64,000 nt of DNA from contig JACKLY010000004.1 in assembly GCA_024235655.1 (NCBI GenBank), positions 124,001-188,000 of the forward strand. Reading direction: 5' to 3'. The DNA is from Zoogloeaceae bacterium. GTDB lineage: Bacteria; Pseudomonadota; Gammaproteobacteria; Burkholderiales; Rhodocyclaceae. Made by a program: the position numbers and the translations under genes. Of the stretch, positions 40,337 through 49,505 are shown piece by piece (position 1 is the stretch's first letter; each line of letters begins with the position of its first letter). Under the pieces are notes generated by a model. The model worked only from the letters and a program-made list of their open reading frames with translations, had not been told where the DNA came from and made no database searches.

Positions 40337-43300
40337 ATGCGCCTGACAAAACTCAAGCTCGCCGGTTTCAAATCCTTCGTTGATCCCACGACCATTTCCC
40401 TGCCGGGGCAACTGGTAGGCGTCGTTGGTCCCAATGGCTGCGGCAAATCGAATGTGATGGATGCCGTGCGTTGGGTGCTTGGTGAGTCAAAGGCATCGGA
40501 GTTGCGCGGCGAGTCGATGCAGGATGTCATTTTCAATGGATCAGGCAATCGCAAACCGGTTGCCCGGGCCGCTGTCGAACTGATTTTCGACAATTCCCTG
40601 GGGCGTGCAGCCGGACAGTGGTCACAGTATGCCGAGCTTTCGGTCAAGCGCCTGCTGACCCGCACCGGGCAATCCGAGTACTACATCAATAACCTGCAGG
40701 TCCGGCGCAAGGACATTACCGACCTGTTTCTTGGTACGGGCCTTGGCCCGCGTGCTTACGCCATCATCGGCCAGGGCATGATCTCCCGCATTATCGAAGC
40801 CAAGCCTGACGAACTGCGTGTGTTTCTTGAGGAAGCTGCAGGGGTTACCCGTTACAAGGAGCGGCGCAAGGAAACAGAAGGGCGCATCGCCGATACGCGT
40901 GAAAACCTGACACGCATCGAAGATATTCGGGTGGAGTTGACTGCGCAGATGGAGCGCCTTGAGGCGCAGGCTGCGGTCGCCCGCCAGTATCACGAATACA
41001 ACGACCAATTGACGCGCAAGCAGCAATTGCTCTGGTTGCTCAAGCGCAATGAGGCGCAGGCGGAGCGGGAACGGGCAGCACTCGATGTCGAACGGGCGGC
41101 CACCGCACTGGAAGGCCAGACTTCGGGCTTGCGCGAGATTGAGGCTCGCCTGGAAACCGCTCGGGAATCCCATTTTGCTGCATCCGATGGGGTTCATAAT
41201 GGACAAAGTTCGCTTTTCTCGGCCAATGCCGAGGTGGCCAGGCTTGAAACCGAATTGCGTCATCGCCGCGATACCCAGCGCGATCTGGAGCAACGTGTCA
41301 GCCAATTGAACGCTGAACAGCAGCAGTGGCAGACTCAGGTTGGCAAAGCCGATGCCGACGAACAACGCTGGCAGGAATTGTCGGGATTGGCGGACGAACG
41401 TGCCGAACAGGCAGAGATGCGCCTTGAGGCCCAGCGTGAACGTCTGCCATTGGCGGAAGAGACTCAGGCTGCTGCACAAGAATCAGTCAATCAGCAACGG
41501 GCTTCGGTCGCTGAAGCCGAGCAGAAGCTGCGTGTGGAAGAGGCACACAAGGCCAATGCCGAGCGCACCCTGTTCAATATTGGCAGCCGCCGGGATCGTC
41601 TTGAGCAGGAGGCTGCAGCGCTGGTCATGCCGGATGCCGCGGAAATCGAACTGAAGGAAGCCGAGCATGCCAGCCTTCAGGAAGATGTGATTGCTGCCCA
41701 GGAAAACCTGCAGGCTACCCAGCAACGTCTGCCCGAGCTTGAAGCGCGTCGTCGTGAATTACTGCAGGATGTGCAGAAGGCGCAACAGGCGAGAAATGAA
41801 TCCGAAGCTCGCAAGAGCGCGCTCGAACAATTGCAGAAACGCATGCAGAGCGGCTCGAAGATCGGCGAATGGTTGCAGCGTCACGGCCTGTCGACGCAAA
41901 CGCCCCTGTGGAAGAAGATTCATGTCGAGGCTGGCTGGGAAGATGCTGTAGAAGCGGTGCTGCGCGAACGTCTTTCTGCGGTCGAGGTTGGCGGGGCCGA
42001 CCTGACAGCGTGGGTGGGCGACCGGCCGGGTGCCAAGGTCACTGTCCTTCTTTCGGGAGAAGGTGTAGCAGCGTCTGCGCCGGGCGATAGCCTGCTGGCA
42101 CGTATTCGCTGTGACGATGCGGCCCTTGCCGTTCCACTGGGTGACTGGCTGCGTGGGGTACGCACCTCACCTGATCTGGCTACTGCGCTGTCACGTCGTG
42201 GACAACTGGAGCCTGGCGAGGTGTGGGTGACAGCGAGCGGTGATCTGGTCAGTCGACAGAGCGTCACACTGTTTGCTCCCGATGCTGCAGAACATGGATT
42301 CCTTGAGCGGCAGCGTGAAATCGAATCGCTGCTATCGGTGATTGCCGAGCGCCAGCAACATGTTGAAGCGGAAGAAGCGCGGGTTGCCGAGCTTGATGAG
42401 CGGCTGGAACTGGCCAAGGGGGAAGTCGATCATGCCCGCCGGACACTGGATGCCCATCAGGAACGGGCCCATGCCGTGCAGCTGGAAGTACTCAAGCTCA
42501 CGCAGATCATGGAACGCTATCAGGATCGCATGGCGCAGATCAATGAAGCTGTCCGAGAACTGCAGGCTGATGAGGAAACGGAACGAGAGCGGGTTCTTCT
42601 TGCCGAGGATGTCATTGCAGAACAGCGTGAAGCGGTTGCCGAGCGCCAGGAATTGCTGCTTGAAATCCGGGCAAGGCTCGAGGCTGCCGATCGTGCCCTG
42701 CGCGATGAGCGCGAGCAGGTGGCGGTGGCCGAGCGTGAGTTGCGTGAAGCCCAGTATTCACAGCGTGAATGTGCCAGCAAGCTGGAGGAAATCGCCAGCG
42801 CTCGCGAACTGGCCAAGCAGCAACTGATTCGCGTTGCGGAAGATCTGGCGCGCTGCGAAGACAGTGCCGAGAGTCTCGACCCGGAAGAAATCGTTCCGCG
42901 TCTGCAGGAGGCGCTTGAACAGCGTGTCGAGCGTGAACAGGCGCTGGCTGCGATGCGTGACGGACTGGAGGCGGCCACCATTGCGCTGCGCGGTCTCGAG
43001 GAAGATCGACTGAAAATCGAGCAGGGGCTGAATCCCTTGCGCGATCGTATCGGCGAGCTGCGCCTCAAGGAACAGGCTGCTGCACTCAATGTTGAACAGC
43101 TGGCGATGTTGCTGATCGAGGCCGAAGCCGATGAAGCTGCGCTGGCTGTCGATCTTCCCGGCGCCAAGCCGGGCCCGTTGCAAGGATCAATCACCTCCCT
43201 GCAGCGTTCGATCGAAGCGCTGGGGGCGGTCAATCTGGCGGCTCTTGAAGAGCTCGAGTCGGCGCGTGAGCGCAAGGGCTATCTGGATGCGCAGTCAACT

Positions 43301-43843
43301 GACCTGAGCGAGGCGCTCGAGATCCTCGAAAACGCGATTCGCCGGATTGACCGTGAAACCCGCGACCTGTTGCAGACCACCTACGACAGTGTTAATCATC
43401 ATTTCGGCGAGTTGTTCCCGGCTCTGTTTGGTGGGGGAGAGGCCAGGCTGATCATGACCGGAGATGAAATCCTCGACTCCGGTGTACAGGTCATGGCACA
43501 ACCGCCGGGCAAGAAAAATTCGACCATTCACCTGCTTTCCGGTGGCGAAAAGGCCTTGACCGCAATTGCCCTGGTGTTTGCCATGTTCCAGCTGAATCCC
43601 GCGCCATTCTGTCTTCTCGATGAAGTCGATGCGCCGCTTGACGATACCAACACCGAGCGTTTCTGCAACATGGTGCGGCGGATGTCGACAAATACCCAGT
43701 TCCTCTTCATCAGCCACAACAAGATCGCAATGGAACTGGCCGAGCAACTGGTCGGTGTGACCATGCAGGAATCCGGTGTATCTCGCATCGTTGAAGTAGA
43801 TATCGAAGAGGCGCTGCGTATGCGTGAACAGGTGGCAGCATGA
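40337..43843 (+). CDS. smc: Chromosome partition ATPase SMC
   Basis: 1168 aa. Walker A GPNGCGKSN near the start; coiled coil about 170-490 and 670-1000; hinge about 500-660 (IGEWLQRHGLS..); the signature motif LLSGGEKALTA and Walker B CLLDEVDAPLDD near the end. It works with ScpA and ScpB encoded upstream. ATG at 40337 gives the family start MRLTKLKL; no clear ribosome site is visible. It overlaps zipA by four bases. Confidence 0.97.
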   Translation: MRLTKLKLAGFKSFVDPTTISLPGQLVGVVGPNGCGKSNVMDAVRWVLGESKASELRGESMQDVIFNGSGNRKPVARAAVELIFDNSLGRAAGQWSQYAELSVKRLLTRTGQSEYYINNLQVRRKDITDLFLGTGLGPRAYAIIGQGMISRIIEAKPDELRVFLEEAAGVTRYKERRKETEGRIADTRENLTRIEDIRVELTAQMERLEAQAAVARQYHEYNDQLTRKQQLLWLLKRNEAQAERERAALDVERAATALEGQTSGLREIEARLETARESHFAASDGVHNGQSSLFSANAEVARLETELRHRRDTQRDLEQRVSQLNAEQQQWQTQVGKADADEQRWQELSGLADERAEQAEMRLEAQRERLPLAEETQAAAQESVNQQRASVAEAEQKLRVEEAHKANAERTLFNIGSRRDRLEQEAAALVMPDAAEIELKEAEHASLQEDVIAAQENLQATQQRLPELEARRRELLQDVQKAQQARNESEARKSALEQLQKRMQSGSKIGEWLQRHGLSTQTPLWKKIHVEAGWEDAVEAVLRERLSAVEVGGADLTAWVGDRPGAKVTVLLSGEGVAASAPGDSLLARIRCDDAALAVPLGDWLRGVRTSPDLATALSRRGQLEPGEVWVTASGDLVSRQSVTLFAPDAAEHGFLERQREIESLLSVIAERQQHVEAEEARVAELDERLELAKGEVDHARRTLDAHQERAHAVQLEVLKLTQIMERYQDRMAQINEAVRELQADEETERERVLLAEDVIAEQREAVAERQELLLEIRARLEAADRALRDEREQVAVAERELREAQYSQRECASKLEEIASARELAKQQLIRVAEDLARCEDSAESLDPEEIVPRLQEALEQRVEREQALAAMRDGLEAATIALRGLEEDRLKIEQGLNPLRDRIGELRLKEQAAALNVEQLAMLLIEAEADEAALAVDLPGAKPGPLQGSITSLQRSIEALGAVNLAALEELESARERKGYLDAQSTDLSEALEILENAIRRIDRETRDLLQTTYDSVNHHFGELFPALFGGGEARLIMTGDEILDSGVQVMAQPPGKKNSTIHLLSGGEKALTAIALVFAMFQLNPAPFCLLDEVDAPLDDTNTERFCNMVRRMSTNTQFLFISHNKIAMELAEQLVGVTMQESGVSRIVEVDIEEALRMREQVAA

Positions 43844-45171
43844 GCGAATTGCAACTTGGCTTGATCGGCCTCGGCACCTTGGGCGTGCTGGCTGTCGTGG
43901 TCTACAACAAATGGCAGGAGCGCCGGCATCAAAAAGTGGCAGAGCAGGTGTTGCAACGCAACCATACCGATGTATTGCTTGGTGCGGATTCGCAGGCCCC
44001 CGATCCACGATTCATTCCTGAGGAAAATGGTGAGTTGCCTGTACACCACGAACCGCAGCCTGATCTCAAGCCTGCAAGGTATCAGGAACCGGAACGGATG
44101 GAACCGGTGCTGTCCGATGAATCGTTCGATGAGCCTCAGCCCGGAATGTCTGGCATGGCGGTGGATTCAAACGATGTTTTTCAAGAGGAGATGCCGGTCA
44201 CCGGCTTCGCTCCTGACAGGGCAACTGATGGAGAGTCGTCAGCTAAAGCCGGGTTTGCGTCGGTGTCCGGAAACGAAGCCATGATTTCCGGTGCTGCCAC
44301 GCCCCCTGAAGCCGTGCAACGGGCAAACCATGCAGCTGGAAATGATGACATCCCGCCGAGCCTGGTTTCTCCGGCAATTGATTATGTTGCCAGTTTTGAA
44401 TTCGTTGAAGCCGTCGCTGGTGACCGGATTCTCGACTCGCAACGGCAGTTTCTTTCTCGCATCAGCAAGCCGGTTGGCTGGGCTGGTTACAACGAACGTA
44501 CCCGGGAATGGGAAGAAGTCGTCGATTCAGGGAGGTATAAAAGCCTGCGTGTCGGATTGTTGCTGGCAGATCGGCGTGGCCCGCTTGGCGAGGCCGATCT
44601 GCTGACTTTCCATGGTGCGATGCAGAATCTTTCTGAGGAACTGATGGCGGTTGCCGAACTGCCGGATCGTGATAGCGCACTGGATGCTGCACTGGCACTG
44701 GATCAGTTCTGTGCCGATGTGGATATCCAGTTGGGGCTCAATGTCATCAGCAAGGGACAGGTGTTTCCGGGAACCAAGATCAGGGCACTTGCCGAAGCAG
44801 CAGGCATGGTTCTCGATGCCTCCGGCCGATTTGTACGCAGTGATGATGATGGCCGGGTGTTATACATGCTGGCGAATCAGGAGTCTGCCGGTTTCTCAGC
44901 CGAGGGAATGAAGTCAATGAGTACGCATGGACTGGTATTCATCCTTGACGTGCCGTGCGTCAGCCATGGTGACCGTGTATTTGCCCAGATGCTTGATCTG
45001 GCTCGGCGGATGGCAGAAACATTGAACGGCCTGCTGGTTGATGACAACCGCCAGCCACTGACGGAAGCCATGCTTGAGCCATTCCGGCGCCAGATAGCTC
45101 AGTACCAGTCTCAACTCGCAGCCCGCGGTTTGCCGGCCGGCAGTTCGTTGGCGCAGCGCCTTTTTAACTGA
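43840..45171 (+). CDS. zipA: Cell division protein ZipA-like
   Basis: 443 aa. N-terminal membrane helix at residues 5-22, then an acidic, Pro-rich linker (about 60-165), and a C-terminal domain (about 200-430) that matches the ZipA FtsZ-binding fold weakly by eye. Position between smc and ligA is the standard ZipA site in proteobacteria, and supports the name. The FtsZ-binding part has diverged from E. coli ZipA. Confidence 0.82.
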   Translation: MSELQLGLIGLGTLGVLAVVVYNKWQERRHQKVAEQVLQRNHTDVLLGADSQAPDPRFIPEENGELPVHHEPQPDLKPARYQEPERMEPVLSDESFDEPQPGMSGMAVDSNDVFQEEMPVTGFAPDRATDGESSAKAGFASVSGNEAMISGAATPPEAVQRANHAAGNDDIPPSLVSPAIDYVASFEFVEAVAGDRILDSQRQFLSRISKPVGWAGYNERTREWEEVVDSGRYKSLRVGLLLADRRGPLGEADLLTFHGAMQNLSEELMAVAELPDRDSALDAALALDQFCADVDIQLGLNVISKGQVFPGTKIRALAEAAGMVLDASGRFVRSDDDGRVLYMLANQESAGFSAEGMKSMSTHGLVFILDVPCVSHGDRVFAQMLDLARRMAETLNGLLVDDNRQPLTEAMLEPFRRQIAQYQSQLAARGLPAGSSLAQRLFN

Positions 45172-47228
45172 TGCTGTTTGCTTCGGCAGAAAATTTCGAG
45201 CGTGCTCGTGTGCTACGCGCTGAAATCGAACGCCTGAATCACCACTATTACGTTCTGGACGCACCCCTGCTACCGGATGCCGAGTACGACCGACTGTTTC
45301 GTGAACTGCAGGCGCTGGAGTCTGCTTATCCTGAATTGCAGCAGATCGATTCGCCAACCCAACGGGTTGGTGGCAAGGTGCTGTCAGCCTTTTCAGCCGT
45401 TCGGCATGCTGTGCCGATGCTGTCGATCCGTACGGAAACCGATACCGAAGCCAGTGGCGCACTGGCCTTTGATGCACGGGTTCGTCGCGAACTGAAACTC
45501 GGGGAGAGCGATCCGCCGCTTGAATATCTGGCTGAGCTGAAATTTGATGGCCTGGCGATCAATTTGCGTTATGAATCCGGTCTGCTGGTCTGTGCCACTA
45601 CGCGTGGTGACGGCGAAAGTGGCGAAGATGTGACTGCCAATGTTCGCACGGTGAAGCAGATTCCCTTGCGCCTGCTTGCCAAAGCCCCTCCTGCCGTTCT
45701 TGAGGTGCGTGGCGAGATTTTCATGAAACTCGAAGATTTCCGCCGCTTCAATAAGCGTGCGCTGGCCGCCGGTGAAAAGACGCTGGTGAACCCGCGCAAT
45801 GGCGCTGCCGGCAGCATCCGGCAACTTGATTCAAAAATAGCAGCTGGCCGTCCCCTGTCATTTTTTGCCTATGGGCTGGGCGAAGTTCACGGCTGGACCA
45901 TTCCAGAGACACAAGCAGAATTGCTGCAGGCCTTGTCGGCATTCGGGTTACCTGTTTGCGAAGAGCGAGACGTATTGGCCGGTGGTCATGCACTGGCAGA
46001 ATTTCATGCACGAATTGCAGCGCGGCGCAGCACCTTGCCCTTTGCCATCGATGGTGTGGTGTATAAGCTGAACCGGCGTGACTTGCAGGAAAAATTGGGC
46101 TTCGTCAGCCGTGAGCCGCGCTGGGCGGTTGCTCATAAATACCCGGCAGAAGAAGCGGTGACGCGTTTGCTTGGCATCGAGGTCCAGGTCGGTAGAACCG
46201 GGGTGCTGACTCCGGTTGCCCGGCTGGAGCCGGTGTTCGTCGGCGGCGTTACGGTGACCAATGCGACCTTGCACAATCAGGACGAAATCGACCGCAAGGA
46301 TGTGCGGATTGGCGACTGGGTTGTGGTTCGGCGTGCCGGCGACGTGATTCCCGAAGTCGTTGCGCCGGTGCTGGACCGACGTACGTCCGAAGTACAAAAA
46401 TTCAATTTGCTTTCTGCCTTCCCCCAATGCCCGGTATGTGCTTCGCATGTGGTTCGCGGCCAGGATGAAGCTGCCGCACGTTGCAGCGGCGGCCTGTTCT
46501 GTCCGGCGCAGCGCAAGCAGGCCTTGCTTCACTTCGCCTCAAGGCGGGCAATAGATATTGAAGGCCTGGGCGACAAACTGGTCGATCAGCTGGTGGATGC
46601 ACATATCGTGCGTACACCAGCCGACCTGTACAAACTGGGCTTGATGGCCCTGGCCAATCTGGAGCGTATGGGGGAAAAATCGGCTGCCAATCTGCTGGAT
46701 GCGATAGCCCGAAGTCGTCAGACCAGCTTGCCGCGTTTCATCTATGCCTTGGGTATCCGCAATGTCGGAGAAACGACAGCCAAGGATCTGGCTCGCTACT
46801 ACGGCAGTCTTGAGGATTTGCTGGCTGCCGATGAAACCTCGTTGATGCAGGTTCCCGATGTCGGGCCGATCGTTGCCCGGAGCATTCTCGATTTCTGTAG
46901 TGAGGCGCATAACCGGCAAGTCATAGAAGAATTGCAGGCAGCCGGCGTTACCTGGCCGGAACATGCGCCGCAAAGAGCACCAGCAGGCAAATTTGCAGGG
47001 AAGACTTTCGTACTGACGGGCACATTGCCCGAACTGTCGCGTGAGGAGGCCAAGGGACTGATCGAAGCCGAGGGCGGCAAGGTCAGTGGCTCGGTTTCGA
47101 AGAAGACGGATTTTGTCATTGCCGGCGCGGAAGCCGGTTCCAAGCTGGAAAAAGCCCTTTCGCTCGAGATTGCCGTGCTTGACGAGGCGGGGTTGCGTGA
47201 AATGCTTGAAAAGGGGATTGTCGAATGA
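45171..47228 (+). CDS. ligA: NAD-dependent DNA ligase
   Basis: 685 aa. Adenylated lysine is Lys124 in AELKFDGLAI; OB fold; zinc finger with CPVC and CSGGLFC; helix-hairpin-helix domain; BRCT at the end (FAGKTFVLTGTL). Full length for the family. Overlaps galU by four bases. Confidence 0.98.
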   Translation: MLFASAENFERARVLRAEIERLNHHYYVLDAPLLPDAEYDRLFRELQALESAYPELQQIDSPTQRVGGKVLSAFSAVRHAVPMLSIRTETDTEASGALAFDARVRRELKLGESDPPLEYLAELKFDGLAINLRYESGLLVCATTRGDGESGEDVTANVRTVKQIPLRLLAKAPPAVLEVRGEIFMKLEDFRRFNKRALAAGEKTLVNPRNGAAGSIRQLDSKIAAGRPLSFFAYGLGEVHGWTIPETQAELLQALSAFGLPVCEERDVLAGGHALAEFHARIAARRSTLPFAIDGVVYKLNRRDLQEKLGFVSREPRWAVAHKYPAEEAVTRLLGIEVQVGRTGVLTPVARLEPVFVGGVTVTNATLHNQDEIDRKDVRIGDWVVVRRAGDVIPEVVAPVLDRRTSEVQKFNLLSAFPQCPVCASHVVRGQDEAAARCSGGLFCPAQRKQALLHFASRRAIDIEGLGDKLVDQLVDAHIVRTPADLYKLGLMALANLERMGEKSAANLLDAIARSRQTSLPRFIYALGIRNVGETTAKDLARYYGSLEDLLAADETSLMQVPDVGPIVARSILDFCSEAHNRQVIEELQAAGVTWPEHAPQRAPAGKFAGKTFVLTGTLPELSREEAKGLIEAEGGKVSGSVSKKTDFVIAGAEAGSKLEKALSLEIAVLDEAGLREMLEKGIVE

Positions 47229-48088
47229 AAAAGATAACAAAGGCGGTCTTTCCGGTGGCCGGGCTGGGAACCCGCTTTCTGCCGGCGACCAAGGCCAGCC
47301 CCAAGGAAATGCTGCCGATTGTGGATAAGCCACTGATTCAGTATGCGGTAGAAGAGGCAGCAGCAGCCGGGATTACCGACATGATCTTTGTTACCGGGAG
47401 ATCAAAGCGGGCCATTGAAGACCATTTTGACAAGGCTTACGAACTTGAAACCGAGCTGGAGCGGAAGAACAAGACCGAGATGCTGGCTTTCGTGCGTGAT
47501 CTTCTGCCGAAAAACATGAATTGCATCTATATCCGTCAGTCGGAGCCGCTGGGTCTGGGCCATGCTGTGTTGTGCGCGAAGCCGGCTGTTGGCGATGAAC
47601 CCTTTGCGGTCTTGCTGGCGGATGATCTGCTGGACGGCGTACCGCCGGTCATGCAACAGATGGTGCAGCAGTTCAATAGCAAGCAGTGTTCGATACTCGG
47701 TGTTCAGGATGTGCCGCGTGCTGATACACGCAGCTATGGCATTGTCGATGCGCAACCGGAGGAGGATCGCCTCGAACGGGTAGCTGCCATTGTCGAAAAG
47801 CCCAGGCCTGAGGAGGCGCCATCAACGCTGGCGGTCGTTGGCCGTTATATCCTGACGCCGCGAATTTTCCATCATCTGGAAACTGTTTGCCCTGGTGCAG
47901 GTGGCGAAATTCAGCTGACCGATGGCATCTCCTCACTGTTGTCTGAGGAACAGGTGCTAGCCTATCGCTATGAGGGCATTCGGTATGATTGCGGTTCAAA
48001 GCTGGGTTATCTGCAGGCGACCGTTGCTTTTGGCCAGCGCCATCCGGAGGTGGGCGTGGCTTTTACCGATTTTCTGAAAGGGTTGTGA
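47225..48088 (+). CDS. galU: UTP-glucose-1-phosphate uridylyltransferase
   Basis: 287-aa nucleotidyltransferase that makes UDP-glucose for lipopolysaccharide and other glycans. The N-terminal FPVAGLGTRFLPATKASPKEM motif is intact, and the pyrophosphorylase lysine and Asp residues follow. Same operon as ligA. Confidence 0.97.
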   Translation: MKKITKAVFPVAGLGTRFLPATKASPKEMLPIVDKPLIQYAVEEAAAAGITDMIFVTGRSKRAIEDHFDKAYELETELERKNKTEMLAFVRDLLPKNMNCIYIRQSEPLGLGHAVLCAKPAVGDEPFAVLLADDLLDGVPPVMQQMVQQFNSKQCSILGVQDVPRADTRSYGIVDAQPEEDRLERVAAIVEKPRPEEAPSTLAVVGRYILTPRIFHHLETVCPGAGGEIQLTDGISSLLSEEQVLAYRYEGIRYDCGSKLGYLQATVAFGQRHPEVGVAFTDFLKGL

Positions 48089-48091
48089 ATC

Positions 48092-48655
48092 ATGGGTACT
48101 GTGCAGCAAGCGAATGATTTTCTGGCATCGGCCGAGTTGATTCACTCAGCCGAAACAGTGCAGGACGCCGTCAAACGTGTCGCCGGTGAAATCAGTGCGC
48201 AATTGTCGGAAGAGAATCCGGTCATGCTTTGCGTGATGAGCGGTGGCGTGCCCTTTGCCGGGCAATTGATGACTTTGCTGCAGTTTCCACTGGATTTCGA
48301 TTATCTGCATGTCACCCGGTACGGTCAGGATACGGCAGGCGGTGCCTTGTCCTGGCGTGCAGCGCCGTGGATTTCCGTGAAGGGGAGAACGGTTCTGGTG
48401 GTTGATGACATCCTTGATGAAGGAGTGACGCTGGCGGCAGTACGTGACCGCTTGATGCAGCAGGGGGCGCAGCGTGTGCTGGTGGCTGTCGCTGCCGACA
48501 AGGAAAATGGCAAGAAAAAGCCGATTGCCGCTGATTTCGTCGCGCTGAAAGTGCCGGATCGTTTCGTCTTCGGCTTTGGCATGGATGCCTGTGGCGCCTG
48601 GCGTAACCTTGCTGCAATCTATGCAATGACCGAGGAGCCGGAATGCTCGGCATAA
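48092..48655 (+). CDS. Hypoxanthine-guanine phosphoribosyltransferase
   Basis: 187-aa PRTase for purine salvage. The PRPP loop is VLVVDDILDEGVTL, with the flexible loop YGQDTAGG. Its stop overlaps the start of the next gene by 13 bases. Since the next gene is an S-methyl-thioinosine phosphorylase that yields hypoxanthine, the two form a salvage pair. Confidence 0.92.
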   Translation: MGTVQQANDFLASAELIHSAETVQDAVKRVAGEISAQLSEENPVMLCVMSGGVPFAGQLMTLLQFPLDFDYLHVTRYGQDTAGGALSWRAAPWISVKGRTVLVVDDILDEGVTLAAVRDRLMQQGAQRVLVAVAADKENGKKKPIAADFVALKVPDRFVFGFGMDACGAWRNLAAIYAMTEEPECSA

Positions 48656-49407
48656 TCGGTGGCAGTGGACTGACCCAGCTATCCAACCTGGATGTTTCGC
48701 ACCGGGAAATCGTGCGCACGCCTTATGGCGAACCATCCGGCCCGATCACTTTTGGTCAGCTGTGTGGCAAGCCGGCGATGTTCCTGGCGCGCCACGGGTA
48801 TGGGCACACCATCCCGCCCCACGAGGTCAACTATCGCGCAAACATTTGGGCACTCTGGCACAAGGGGGTAACCAGCATCATTTCGGTAGCTTCTGTCGGT
48901 GGTATCCGTGCTGATTTCCAGCCTGGAGATATCGTCATTCCAAGCCAGATTATCGATTACACCTGGGGGCGCAGTTCGACATTCCATGAGGGTGTGGGTT
49001 GTACGGTAACGCATATCGACTTTACGGAACCCTATGATCGTGCTTTACGTGAGGCAGTCCTGCTGGCCGCTTCCGATGTCGGTGTGCCGGCGCATTCCGG
49101 TGGCGTGTATGCCGCCACGCAGGGGCCGCGACTGGAAACAGCGGCAGAGATCAATCGTCTGGAGCGGGACGGTGCTGATCTGGTCGGCATGACGGGGATG
49201 CCGGAAGCCGTGCTGGCACGCGAGCTGGGGATTCCCTATGCAGCCATCAACGTGATTGCCAATCACGCCGCAGGGCGTGCAGACAGCAAGGATGGCATCA
49301 GCTTTGCTGCCATTGAGGATGTGCTGCGCGAATCGATGCAGCGGGTTCGCTTGGTCATCGAACGTCTGGCTGGCTGTCATGCGCAGGTTTGCGAGGTGAA
49401 CGATTGA
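48643..49407 (+). CDS. S-methyl-5'-thioinosine phosphorylase / MTAP-family nucleoside phosphorylase
   Basis: 254-aa purine-nucleoside phosphorylase of the MTAP group. Phosphate and purine sites: GIIGGSGL, ARHGYGHTIPPHEVNYRAN, and TQGPRLETAAEI with GMTGMPEA. The Pseudomonas homologue prefers methylthioinosine; the hypoxanthine product fits the upstream HPRT gene. Exact substrate inferred. Confidence 0.9.
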   Translation: MLGIIGGSGLTQLSNLDVSHREIVRTPYGEPSGPITFGQLCGKPAMFLARHGYGHTIPPHEVNYRANIWALWHKGVTSIISVASVGGIRADFQPGDIVIPSQIIDYTWGRSSTFHEGVGCTVTHIDFTEPYDRALREAVLLAASDVGVPAHSGGVYAATQGPRLETAAEINRLERDGADLVGMTGMPEAVLARELGIPYAAINVIANHAAGRADSKDGISFAAIEDVLRESMQRVRLVIERLAGCHAQVCEVND

Positions 49408-49441
49408 GCAGTTGAGAGTGTACTGCCTGCCTTGAAATGAT

Positions 49442-49488
49442 ATTGCCCCACAAGCCTGCGACGGACATGGCTGTGGGGCAATGCATTT
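49442..49488. terminator. Stem-loop between convergent mtnP-like and glnD genes
   Basis: ATTGCCCCACA (49442-49452) pairs perfectly with TGTGGGGCAAT (49472-49482), an 11-bp stem with a long loop. A short T-run follows on the plus side (GCATTTTC). It may serve both converging transcripts. Confidence 0.7.
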
Positions 49489-49505
49489 TCAGGAAAGTGT
49501 TCAGA